A program made the translations under genes and the position numbers. This document shows, one piece after another, positions 35,856 through 43,266 of a DNA stretch of 64,000 bases. The notes beneath the pieces were generated by a model, which was not told the DNA's origin, ran no database searches, and was given only the letters and a program-made list of their open reading frames with translations. This DNA is from PALSA-555 sp963821325 (GTDB lineage Bacteria; Actinomycetota; Acidimicrobiia; IMCC26256; PALSA-555). The number at the start of each line of letters is the position of its first letter. The first letter of the stretch is position 1. The stretch is from the NCBI GenBank assembly GCA_963821325.1, contig CAWGDC010000004.1:28714-92713 (forward strand). The letters are read 5' to 3'.

Positions 35856-36781
35856 GGTGCGGCGACGATGGCGTGCAGCCAGTCGACGATGTCGTCGCGC
35901 AACGCCGGCGGGCCGACGACCTCGGCGTGGTCGAGCAGCCCGAGCACAAAGGAGCGGAACGCGGGCCGGTTCACGACGGCCAGCTCGACGACGACGCTGC
36001 CGTCGTCGTGACGCTCGGCCACCGCGGTCTCGCCGAGCTCGTCGACGACGACCGCGGCGTGCGACGCCGTCGATCCAGCACCCGAGCGGTGACCGGCTCG
36101 TCGTCGCCGTAGGTGAGCGGGTCGGAGCGCAGCGCGCCCGCGGCGTCGAACCCGGCGGGCGGCTCGAACCCGTCCGGTGCCTCGAGGTGGGGTGGGCCGT
36201 CGAGGCGGTCCACGCGGAACGAGCGGACGGCGTCCTTGTCGCGGTCGCGGCCGACGACGTACCAGTGGCCGAGGCGGTGCAGCACCCCGTACGGGTCGAG
36301 GGCGCGTCGCTCGCCGCGGTAGTCGAAGGTCGATGGGGCGTCGTCGGGCGACGGCGTCGAAGAGCTCGGCGACGCCCTGCGTGGTCCCCAGCGCGGCGAG
36401 CGCGGTGGTCGGCGCGCCGTCGAAGCCGCCGAGCTTGCGCAGGCCCTCGCGGGCGTCGCCGCCCTCGAAGCGCACCGCGGTGACCGCCACCTGGAGCGCG
36501 GCGCGCTCCTCGGCGGTGAGCCCGGGGTCGGGCAGGTAGTAGTCCTCGGGGCGGATCCGGTAGCCGAGCTCGTTCGTCAGGGCGTCGACGGGCAGGGTGA
36601 GGACGGGCACGCCGAGGTTCAGCAGCGTCTCCTTGTCGCGCTGGAACGCGCGGCGGCGGGCCACCTTGTCGTCCGGGTAGGACGGCTCGAGCCGCTCGGC
36701 GAGCGCCTCGAGGGTCAACGGGCGTCGGGTGTCGAGCAGCGTCGCGGTGAGGTTCACGAGCCGCTCGAGCCGGTCGCTCAC
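35852..36781 (-). CDS. pafB: WYL-domain transcriptional regulator PafB, frameshifted
   Basis: About 310 aa. Start MSDRLERLVNLTATLLDTRR with LTLEALAERLEPSYPDDKVA and RRRAFQRDKETLLNLGVPVL, the typical PafB helix-turn-helix. The WYL core reads in another frame (GVLHRLGHWYVVGRDRDKDA, VRSFRVDRLDG), so indels lie near 36,340 and 36,075. Partner of PafC in the same operon and 36 bases downstream of pafA's start side. Confidence 0.85.
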   Translation of the reverse strand: MSDRLERLVNLTATLLDTRRPLTLEALAERLEPSYPDDKVARRRAFQRDKETLLNLGVPVLTLPVDALTNELGYRIRPEDYYLPDPGLTAEERAALQVAVTAVRFEGGDAREGLRKLGGFDGAPTTALAALGTTQGVAELFDAVARRRPIDLRLPRRATRPRPVRGAAPPRPLVRRRPRPRQGRRPLVPRGPPRRPTPPRGTGRVRAARRVRRRGRAALRPAHLRRRRAGHRSGAGSTASHAAVVVDELGETAVAERHDDGSVVVELAVVNRPAFRSFVLGLLDHAEVVGPPALRDDIVDWLHAIVAAP

Positions 36782-36817
36782 CGCCCCGCCCCGAGATCGC
36801 GCGTCGGCGGGGCGCCA

Positions 36818-38178
36818 CTACAGGGAGGCGATGAGACGCTCGACGCGCTCGTCGCGCGCCTTGAACGGGTCCTTGCACAGCACGGTGCGCTGCGCCTGGT
36901 CGTTCAGCTTCAGGTGGACCCAGTCGACGGTGTAGTCGCGCTTGCGTTCCTTCGCCCGCTTGATGAACGAGCCGCGCAGCCGGGCCCGCGTGGTCTGGGG
37001 TGGGGTCGACACCGCGGTGTCGATCGCCTCGTCGGTCGCGGTGCGGTCGACCTGCCCGCGCCGCTCGAGGAGGTAGTAGAGGGACCGGGAGCGGGTGACG
37101 TCGTGGTACGCGAGGTCGACGAGCGCGACGGTGGGGTGGGTGAGCGGCACCTCGTGGCGCTCCCGGTACGCCTCGATGAGGTGGTACTTCACCACCCAGT
37201 CGATCTCGCTGGCGCAGCTTCAGCGGGTCGCTCTCGAGGTGGGTCATGACGTGCTCCCACATCTCGAGGGCCTGCGCCTCGAGCGGGCTGAGCCCGCGCT
37301 TCTTCGCGAAGCGTTGCGCCCGGTTCAGGTACTCGGCCTGCACCTCGACGGCGGACAGCTCCCGGCCGTTCGCGAGTCGGACCCGGCGGCGACACGTCAT
37401 GTCGTGGCTGATCTCGCGGATGGCCCGGATCGGGTTCTCGAGGGTGAGGTCACGCCAGGGGCTCGGGTCTTCCTCGAGCATGCGCAGCAGGATCGAGCGT
37501 GGTGCCGACCTTCAGGAAGGTCGTGTACTCGCTCATGTTCGAGTCGCCGACGATGACGTGGAGGCGCCGGAAGCGCTCGGCGTCGGCGTGGGGCTCGTCG
37601 CGGGTGTTGATGATCGGCCGGGAGCGGGTGGTGGCGCTCGAGACGCCCTCCCAGATGTGCTCGGCCCGCTGGCTGATGCAGTACATCGCGCCCCGGGCGG
37701 TCTGGAGGACCTTCCCGGCCCCGGCGTAGACCTGGCGGGTCACGAGGAACGGGATGAGCACGTCGGTGAACTTCGTGAAGTCGCCGTCACGCTCGACGAG
37801 GTAGTTCTCGTGGCAGCCGTACGAGTTGCCCGCCGAGTCGGTGTTGTTCTTGAAGAGGAAGACCTCGCCGCGGATGCCCTCCTCCCGGAGGCGCTGCTCG
37901 GCGCTGCGCACCAGCCCTTCGAGGATGCGCTCCCCCGCCTTGTCGTGCACGACGAGGTCGGCGATCGAATCGCACTCAGGGGTGGCGTACTCGGGGTGGC
38001 TGCCGACGTCGAGGTAGAGGCGGGCGCCGTTCTCGAGGAACACGTTGCTGGAGCGGCCCCACGACACGACCCGGCGAAAGAGGTAGCGGGCGACCTCGTC
38101 GGGGCTCAGGCGCCGCTGGCCTCGCAGGGTGCAGGTGACGCCGTACTCGTTCTCCAGGCCGAAGATGCGGCGCTCCAC
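36818..38178 (-). CDS. pafA: Pup-protein ligase, frameshifted
   Basis: About 450 aa, carboxylate-amine ligase that joins the C-terminal Glu of Pup to substrate lysines with ATP. Motifs: RRIFGLENEYGVTCTL at the start, NNTDSAGNSYGCHENYLVER, RPIINTRDEPHADAERFRRL, and TVDWVHLKLNDQAQRTVLCK near the end. Breaks at about 37,500 and 37,210. GTG 38,178 lies six bases after TACGCT (38,185-38,190 on the plus-strand numbering), so the gene is probably leaderless with its own promoter. The ATP-grasp-like residues seen are consistent with activity. Confidence 0.92.
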
Positions 38179-38226
38179 CCGGCGAGCGTACCGGCCCCGG
38201 CCGGGCGGCTGGTCCCCTTGAACGGC

Positions 38227-38767
38227 CTAGCCGAACACGGTGACGACGGACTTGCAGGTCTTCTCCTTCTGGAAGGCCGTGAGCAGGTCCTGGTCGGTCA
38301 CCTTGCTGAACGGGTCGCTGATCTTCGTCGACAGCGTCTCGATCGCCACCATGAAGAGCGTGGGTGAGGCCGGGTTGCTCGGCTGGAGCTGCGCGCAGCG
38401 CGCCGGTGAGCGCCTGGTCGATCTCGGTGGCGTTCGTGACGAGCAGCCCCCCGATCTTCTTGCCGTTGTTGACGTCCGGGTACACGTTCTGCAGCGTCGT
38501 CTCGTCGGCCTTCACGGTCGTGAGCAGCGGGTTCGTGAGCGCCGTCGCCTGCGTGGCGTAGCCCGCCGGGTCGCTCGTGTCGAGGGCCGCGATGGAGCCC
38601 GCGTAGGTCGTGAGCTGGTTCTCCAGCTGGGAGTACACGCCGCACACCGTCTTGGCGTACTTGGCGGTGGACTGCTTGCGCGGCTTGGCCGACGCGGCTC
38701 CCGCCGTGCCGGCGACGAGCCCCGCCACCATGCCAACCACGATGATCCAACGCCCGATCCGATTCAT
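38227..38767 (-). CDS. Secreted helical protein of unknown function, frameshifted
   Basis: About 179 aa. Signal peptide MNRIGRWIIVVGMVAGLVAG with cleavage near AASA-KP, then a mature helical protein (YAKTVCGVYSQLENQLTTYA, ALTNPLLTTVKADETTLQNV) with two Cys, ending LLTAFQKEKTCKSVVTVFG. The frame breaks near 38,395. Located between pafA and a DUF2007-like gene within the proteasome region, with no known link to it. Confidence 0.65.
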
Positions 38768-38817
38768 GAACGCTCCCTCTCGGTGAACCCCCGTTGTACG
38801 GCATGGGGATCGTTGCC

Positions 38818-38841
38818 GGCTTGAGTAGCCGCTACTCAGCC
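38818..38841. promoter_or_regulatory. Imperfect 24-bp palindrome in a divergent intergenic region
   Basis: Core TGAGTAG-CCG-CTACTCA (38,822-38,838) is a perfect 7-bp inverted repeat, extended by GGCT on one side and GCC on the other. It sits 51 bases from the minus-strand secreted-protein start and 55 from the plus-strand DUF2007-like gene, where an operator serving either gene could be expected. No known regulator motif is matched. Confidence 0.4.
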
Positions 38842-38892
38842 GGGGGCCGGGCGGCGGTGGGGCACGGCGTCCGGTCGTAGGATTCGGTGGCA

Positions 38893-39237
38893 GTGATCCA
38901 GATGACCCGCCTCACCTCGGTGAGCGGCTCGTTCTCGGCCCACCTCGTGGCCGCCCGGCTCCAGTCGGAGGGGATCGACGTCCAGCTGCGCGGCGCGGTC
39001 GACGGCCCCTACAGCCTCACCGTCGGGGACATGGCCCGGGTGGACGTGTTCGTCCTCGACGATCAGCTCGACGACGCGCGGCTGGTGATGCTCGCCACCG
39101 AGGTCGACCAGGTCCTCGCCGCACCCCGCGAATGGGCCGGTCCCCGCCGCCCGGCGCGACGCTGGCTGCTGTGGGTGGCGCTGACGCTGCTCGTGATGGC
39201 CGCGGTGACGCCCGTGCTGCGCTTCGTCGCGGGGTAG
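38893..39237 (+). CDS. DUF2007-like small protein with C-terminal membrane helix
   Basis: 114 aa. MTRLTSVSGSFSAHLVAARL, EGIDVQLRG, VDVFVLDDQLDDARLVM form the DUF2007 ('putative signal-transducing') ferredoxin-like module, followed by a basic stretch and a membrane helix (LLWVALTLLVMAAVTPVLRF). I start at GTG 38,893 rather than 38,887 because TAGGAT (38,878-38,883) would place the leaderless transcript start at 38,893. Confidence 0.7.
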   Translation: MIQMTRLTSVSGSFSAHLVAARLQSEGIDVQLRGAVDGPYSLTVGDMARVDVFVLDDQLDDARLVMLATEVDQVLAAPREWAGPRRPARRWLLWVALTLLVMAAVTPVLRFVAG

Positions 39238-39253
39238 GCGGCGCGTCGGGTCG

Positions 39254-39940
39254 TCAGGTCGCGGCGAGTAGCCCGCTCAGCTCGTCGCTCTTGATCCGGC
39301 GGAACGCGCGGCGGGGGCGATGTCGGTCCAGGATCGCGACCTCGAGCTGCTCCGCGGGGAGGGACGCGCCGTCGGCGCCGGCGAGCACCGACGCGCCGAG
39401 GCGCAGCGCGGCGCCGAGGTCCAGGCCGGGCTGGTAGCGCTCCTCGAGCACGGTGGCGACCGCGTCGGCCTGGCCGCCGAGGACGGTAAATCCCGCCTTG
39501 TCCATCACGACGCCGTCGTAGAGGATGACGAACATCTCGTCGTCGTCGGCGTCGGCGCCGACCTGCGCGACGAGGATCTCCACCTCGTAGGGCTTCAGCT
39601 CGTGGGTGAACACCTGCCCGAGGGTCTGCGCGTACGCGTTGGCGAGGGATCGGGCGTTCACGTCCTCGCGGGCGAACGAGTAGCCCTTCACGTCGGCCTG
39701 GCGGACCCCGGCGATGCGCAGCATCTCGAACTCGTTGTACTTCCCGACGCCCGCGAACGCGATGCGGTCGTAGATCTCGCTGATCTTGTACAGGGTGCGG
39801 GACTGGTTCTCGGCGACCATCACGATCCCGTCGGCGGCGCTCATCGCGACGAGGCTGCGACCCCGGGCGATGCCCTTGCGGGCGTAGTCCGCCCGGTCCT
39901 TCATCACCTGCTCGGGCGGGACGTAGAACGGCATCGTCAT
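39254..39940 (-). CDS. prcA: 20S proteasome alpha subunit
   Basis: 228 aa. MTMPFYVPPEQVMKDRADYA and ARKGIARGRSLVAMS are the alpha-subunit N-terminus that gates the outer ring; GVGKYNEFEMLRIAGVRQAD is typical of bacterial PrcA. No catalytic Thr, as expected. The C-terminus is SDELSGLLAAT. The ATG overlaps the prcB stop by one base (TGATG), so the two subunits are translated together. Confidence 0.95.
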   Translation of the reverse strand: MTMPFYVPPEQVMKDRADYARKGIARGRSLVAMSAADGIVMVAENQSRTLYKISEIYDRIAFAGVGKYNEFEMLRIAGVRQADVKGYSFAREDVNARSLANAYAQTLGQVFTHELKPYEVEILVAQVGADADDDEMFVILYDGVVMDKAGFTVLGGQADAVATVLEERYQPGLDLGAALRLGASVLAGADGASLPAEQLEVAILDRHRPRRAFRRIKSDELSGLLAAT

Positions 39941-40749
39941 CAGTCGCCGCCCTCCTCGCGTCCCCCGATCAGCGCGTCGGCGCGGCGGGCGATCTCGTCG
40001 TCGTCGACGGGGGTGAAGCCGTCCGCGTCGATGACCGCGATCGTGGGGAAGATGCGCCGCACCAGGTCGGGGCCGCCGGTCGCCGCGTCCTCGTCGGCGG
40101 CGGCGAACAGGGCCCGCAGCGCGAGGTCGAGGGTGTCGGCCTGGCTGAGGTCCTCCCGCCACTGCGCCTTGATCCAGTTGCGGGCGTGGACCCCGCCGGA
40201 GCCGTTGGCCTGGAAGTCGAGCTCCTCGTACTTGCCGCCCGTCACGTCGAAGCTGAACACCCGGCCGCGGCGGCGACGCTCGTCGAAGCCGGCGAAGAGC
40301 GGCACGACCACGAAGCCCTGCATCGCCGCCGGCAGGTTGGCGCGCACCAGCTGGCCAAGCTGGTTCGCCTTCCCTTCGAGGGACAGCATCTCGCCTTCGA
40401 TCTTCTCGTAGTGCTCGAGCTGGGTCTGGAAGAGCCGCACCAGCTCGACGGCCGGGCCGGCGGTGCCGGCGATCGCCACGCCGGAGGTGTCGTCGGCGGG
40501 GAACACCTTCTCGATGCGGCGGCTCGCGATCGTGTACCCGGAGGTGGCGCGCCGGTCCCCGGCCATCACGACGCCGTCGGCGTGGCGGATCGCGAGGACG
40601 GTCGTGGCGGTCGGCGCGTCGAGCGTCCTCGCGTCACCGACGGGGGTCGTGTGGTCCGCGGGGGTGCCAACGCGTCGGAGCAGATCGGCGAACGACGGGC
40701 CCGGGTCGCGGCCGGCGGGGAACGTCGGTAACGGCGACTCACCGAGCAC
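39940..40749 (-). CDS. prcB: 20S proteasome beta subunit
   Basis: 269 aa. A 48-residue propeptide precedes the catalytic Thr49 in PTATTVLAIRHADGVVMAGD; the active-site Asp (AGDRRATSGYTI) and Lys (SRRIEKVFPADDTSG) follow at the expected spacing. GTG 40,749 lies six bases past TAGGCT, so prcBA most likely has its own leaderless promoter rather than depending on transcription from dop-pup. The frame is intact despite the mobile insertion upstream. Confidence 0.95.
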   Translation of the reverse strand: MLGESPLPTFPAGRDPGPSFADLLRRVGTPADHTTPVGDARTLDAPTATTVLAIRHADGVVMAGDRRATSGYTIASRRIEKVFPADDTSGVAIAGTAGPAVELVRLFQTQLEHYEKIEGEMLSLEGKANQLGQLVRANLPAAMQGFVVVPLFAGFDERRRRGRVFSFDVTGGKYEELDFQANGSGGVHARNWIKAQWREDLSQADTLDLALRALFAAADEDAATGGPDLVRRIFPTIAVIDADGFTPVDDDEIARRADALIGGREEGGD

Positions 40750-40755
40750 CGAGCG

Positions 40756-40761
40756 AGCCTA
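40756..40761 (-). promoter_or_regulatory. -10 element of prcBA
   Basis: TAGGCT on the minus strand ends six bases before the prcB GTG. The same hexamer at the same distance precedes dop (43,236-43,241), and TACGCT precedes pafA. No Shine-Dalgarno lies between, which supports leaderless transcription. Confidence 0.6.
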
Positions 40762-40775
40762 CACGGCACCCCTCA

Positions 40776-40798
40776 GCCGGCCACTGGCGGTGGCCGGC
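40776..40798 (-). terminator. Hairpin between pup-side transcription and prcB
   Basis: GCCGGCCAC (40,776-40,784) and GTGGCCGGC (40,790-40,798) form a perfect 9-bp stem with a 5-nt loop. On the minus strand it follows the displaced pup stop codon and precedes the prcB promoter, so it probably ended the original dop-pup transcript. Confidence 0.55.
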
Positions 40799-40807
40799 GC
40801 GTGCCGC

Positions 40808-40849
40808 CTACCCGCCGCCCTTGTGTAGATACGACTTCACGAGAATGAC
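40808..40849 (-). pseudogene. Displaced 3' end of pup
   Basis: On the minus strand this reads VILVKSYLHKGGG-stop. The last ten positions match the end of the intact pup (VKSYVQKGGE-stop) at V, K, S, Y, K, G, G and the stop. It has no start, lies about 700 bp beyond the pup stop on the other side of the HNH gene and immediately before the hairpin and prcB promoter. I interpret it as the original pup tail separated from its gene by the insertion. Confidence 0.7.
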
Positions 40850-40895
40850 TCGCCGAGCACCACGCGCCGACACAAGCGGTTCTCTCCAAACCCGG

Positions 40896-41442
40896 TCAGC
40901 GAGGTTCAGACTCCTGCGTCTGCTCGCGTTCCCGGCGGACGATGTCCAGCCGGGCGAAGCCGCCAAGCGTGACATACTCCGCGGCTCGCAGCATGAGCTC
41001 CGGGTCGTCCTTCAGCTGCCCGATGGCGTTGTTGCACCGGACACAGAGAACTCCACGGACGGACTCCGCGACGTGGTCGACATGCATCGACCGGCCGTCT
41101 GCTGGCTGCTCGCCACAGATCGCGCAACCACCGTCCTGGGCGGCGAGGATGTCGTTGTAGTCCTCAAACGTCATCCCGAACGTGCGGCGCAGGTGGAGGC
41201 GACGCATCTGGAGAGCGCGGCCCTCTCGGTTCTTGAGCCGGTACTGGCGCAAGCGGTCTGGATTATCTCTGTTCCAACGCTTGATATACGCCAGGCGCGC
41301 CTCACGGTTTCGGGCGTACCAGCCCTTCGCCGCGGGCTTTGAAGCAGCTCTTGCAATCGCCACGCAGACCGTCTTTGCAGCCCGCCGCCGCGTAGAACCC
41401 GCTCTCAGGCTTCAGCTCACCGCACTTCGTGCATCGCTTCAT
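40896..41442 (-). CDS. Endonuclease VII-family HNH endonuclease, frameshifted
   Basis: About 181 aa. N-terminal zinc finger from CTKCGELKPESGFY to DCKSC; a basic helical middle (KGWYARNREARLAYIKRWNR); C-terminal nuclease with CAICGEQP, SMHVDHVAESVRGVLCVRCN and NAIGQLKDDPELMLRAAEYV. This is the recombination-endonuclease-VII pattern found in phages and as free-standing mobile genes. The frame breaks at about 41,338 between finger and basic region. ATG 41,442 is 67 bases after the pup stop. It is foreign to the proteasome locus. Confidence 0.85.
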
Positions 41443-41469
41443 GCGTGCACATATACCGGTGGTGTGTGA

Positions 41470-41499
41470 CATTGACCGTCGCCACCGCGATGGTCAATG
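41470..41499 (-). terminator. Hairpin between pup and the HNH gene
   Basis: CATTGACC (41,470-41,477) pairs with GGTCAATG (41,492-41,499); inside, TCGC pairs with GCGA around a CACC loop, giving a 12-bp stem with one mismatch. It begins ten bases after the pup stop. It could end pup transcription or be a structural end of the inserted element. Confidence 0.5.
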
Positions 41500-41508
41500 C
41501 ACAAAATC

Positions 41509-41703
41509 CTATTCTCCGCCCTTCTGGACGTAGCTTTTTACAAAGTCCTCGGCGTTCACCTCGAGCACCTCGTCGATCTCGTCGAGGAGGTCGTCGAGCT
41601 CACCCTTGAGCTTCTCGCCGCGCTCGGATGGCGCTGGGAGCTCTTCGGTCTCCTCGACTCGCTCGGGGGGTGCGGGCCGCTGACGGCGCTGCTGTTCAGG
41701 CAT
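41509..41703 (-). CDS. pup: Prokaryotic ubiquitin-like protein Pup
   Basis: 64 aa, intrinsically disordered, Gln/Glu-rich start (MPEQQRRQRPAPPERVEETE), a helical region LKGELDDLLDEIDEVLEVNA that binds the Mpa coiled coil, and the end DFVKSYVQKGGE. It ends in Glu, not Gln, so it needs no deamidation before ligation by PafA. ATG 41,703 has a good Shine-Dalgarno (GGAGGA) and lies 20 bases after the dop stop. The last codons differ in composition from the rest of the gene (see the displaced tail at 40,808). Confidence 0.95.
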   Translation of the reverse strand: MPEQQRRQRPAPPERVEETEELPAPSERGEKLKGELDDLLDEIDEVLEVNAEDFVKSYVQKGGE

Positions 41704-41723
41704 GGTGTCCTCCGGCGCCCAGG

Positions 41724-43229
41724 TTAGGACGAGAGCCGGGCGACGAGCGCCGCGGGCGTGTCGACGCTGGCGAACAGGGGCTCGACGTGGGCGCGGGTGC
41801 CGCGGAGCGGCTCCATCATGGGGATCCGCTTCAACGGGTCGCCGCCGACGTCGAGGATGAGGCTGTCCCAGTTGGCGGCGACGACCGCCTCGGGCCAGCG
41901 GGCCAGGCACGTGCCGCGGAAGTAGGCGCGGGTCGACCCGGGCGGTTCGGTGATCGCGGCGAGCACGTCCGCCTCGTCGACGAGCCGCTCGACCGTGCCG
42001 GCGCGCACGAGCCGCTCGTAGAGCGAACGGTCGGGGCGCACGTCGTGGTACTGGAGGTCCAAGAGGGCGAGCTTCGGGTCGTTCCATTCGAGGCCGTCCC
42101 GGTCGACGTAGGCCTGGAGGAGGGTGCGCTTCGTCACCCAGTCGAGCTGGCCATCGAGGGCCTGCGGGTCGTGCTCGAGCGCGCCGAGGACGGCCTCCCA
42201 GCGGTCGAGCACCTGCGGGCCAACGGTCTCGCCGCCGCACGCGTCGAGGCCGGTCTCGTCGGCGTACTTGCGGGCCAGGCGCAGGAACTCCCACTGCAGC
42301 TCGACGGCGGTGACCCGGCTGCCGTCGGCGAGCTCGACGGTGGCGCGGCAGGTCGGGTCGTGCGAGACGATCCGCATCGCCGGGACGGGCCCGGCGAGGG
42401 ACCACTCGCGGCGTGACCCGGCGCCCCCGTCGAGGAAGTCGTCCTCGATCATGGCGAGCACGATCGCCGTCGTCCCGATCTTGAGGAACGTGGCGACCTC
42501 GCACAGGTTGGCGTCGCCGGCGATGACGTGGAGCCGCCGGTAGAGCTGCGGGTCGGCGTGCGGCTCGTCGCGGGTGTTCACGATCGGGCGCTTCAGTGTC
42601 GTCTCGAGGCCGACCTCCTCCTCGAAGAAGTCGGCGCGCGAGCTCAGCTGGTAGTCGACCGGCGCGGCGCCGTTCTCGGAGCCGACCTTCCCTGCGCCGG
42701 TGAACACCTGGCGGGTGGCGAACCAGGGCAGGAGGTAGCGGACCAGGCTCGAGAAGGGCACGGCGCGGTCCACGAGGTAGTTCTCGTGGCAGCCGTACGA
42801 GTTGCCTTTCCCATCGGAGTTGTTCTTGTAGACGACGATCGACTGGCCGGCGTCGAGGAGCCGGCCGGCGGCCTGCATGGACCGGGCCAGGACCCGCTCG
42901 CCGGCCTTGTCGGCGAGGACGAGCTCGAGCGCGTCGGCGCACTCGGGGGTCGAGTACTCGGGGTGGGCGTGGTCGACGTAGTAGCGGGCCCCGTTGGTGA
43001 GCACGGTGTTGACCAGGTGGGTCTCGATCTCGGAGGCCTGGCCGCCGTCCCGGCCCGACCCGCGGGCGTCGCGTCCGGGGCTCTCGTCCTCGAAGTCCCA
43101 GCCGACCTTGCGCTGCTCGACGTAGCTGTTGATGAGCACCGACGACGCGAGGACCGGGTTGGGGTCGGGGGTGCCGCGCAGCACGACGCCGTACTCGGTC
43201 TCGGTGCCGCACACCTTGGGGACTGCCAC
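41724..43229 (-). CDS. dop: Pup deamidase/depupylase
   Basis: 501 aa, intact. KVCGTETEYGVVLRGTPDPN, HAHPEYSTPECADALELVLA, YKNNSDGKGNSYGCHENYLV and KRPIVNTRDEPHADPQLYRR define Dop, with the Dop loop (about residues 40-65, ESPGRDARGSGRDGGQAS) that PafA lacks. It removes Pup from substrates and, where Pup ends in Gln, deamidates it. Leaderless: TAGGCT six bases before GTG 43,229. Since Pup here already ends in Glu, the depupylase activity would be its essential role. Confidence 0.95.
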   Translation of the reverse strand: MAVPKVCGTETEYGVVLRGTPDPNPVLASSVLINSYVEQRKVGWDFEDESPGRDARGSGRDGGQASEIETHLVNTVLTNGARYYVDHAHPEYSTPECADALELVLADKAGERVLARSMQAAGRLLDAGQSIVVYKNNSDGKGNSYGCHENYLVDRAVPFSSLVRYLLPWFATRQVFTGAGKVGSENGAAPVDYQLSSRADFFEEEVGLETTLKRPIVNTRDEPHADPQLYRRLHVIAGDANLCEVATFLKIGTTAIVLAMIEDDFLDGGAGSRREWSLAGPVPAMRIVSHDPTCRATVELADGSRVTAVELQWEFLRLARKYADETGLDACGGETVGPQVLDRWEAVLGALEHDPQALDGQLDWVTKRTLLQAYVDRDGLEWNDPKLALLDLQYHDVRPDRSLYERLVRAGTVERLVDEADVLAAITEPPGSTRAYFRGTCLARWPEAVVAANWDSLILDVGGDPLKRIPMMEPLRGTRAHVEPLFASVDTPAALVARLSS

Positions 43230-43266
43230 CGGTCCAGCCTACCGACGACGCCCGACGGTCCTGGTG

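Larger units (their letters stand above)
40815..41523 (-). mobile_element. Small HNH-endonuclease element inserted in the 3' end of pup
   Basis: The segment is bounded by CCGCCCTT at 40,815-40,822 and 41,516-41,523 (AAGGGCGG in pup sense), the codons for Lys-Gly-Gly of Pup in both copies. Between them lie an endonuclease VII-like gene and a hairpin. The intact pup's last codons (TTT GTA AAA AGC) are AT-rich unlike the rest of the gene, as if supplied by the element, so its true edge may extend to about 41,545. Base composition inside is lower in GC than the flanks. No integrase or transposase is present. Confidence 0.6.
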
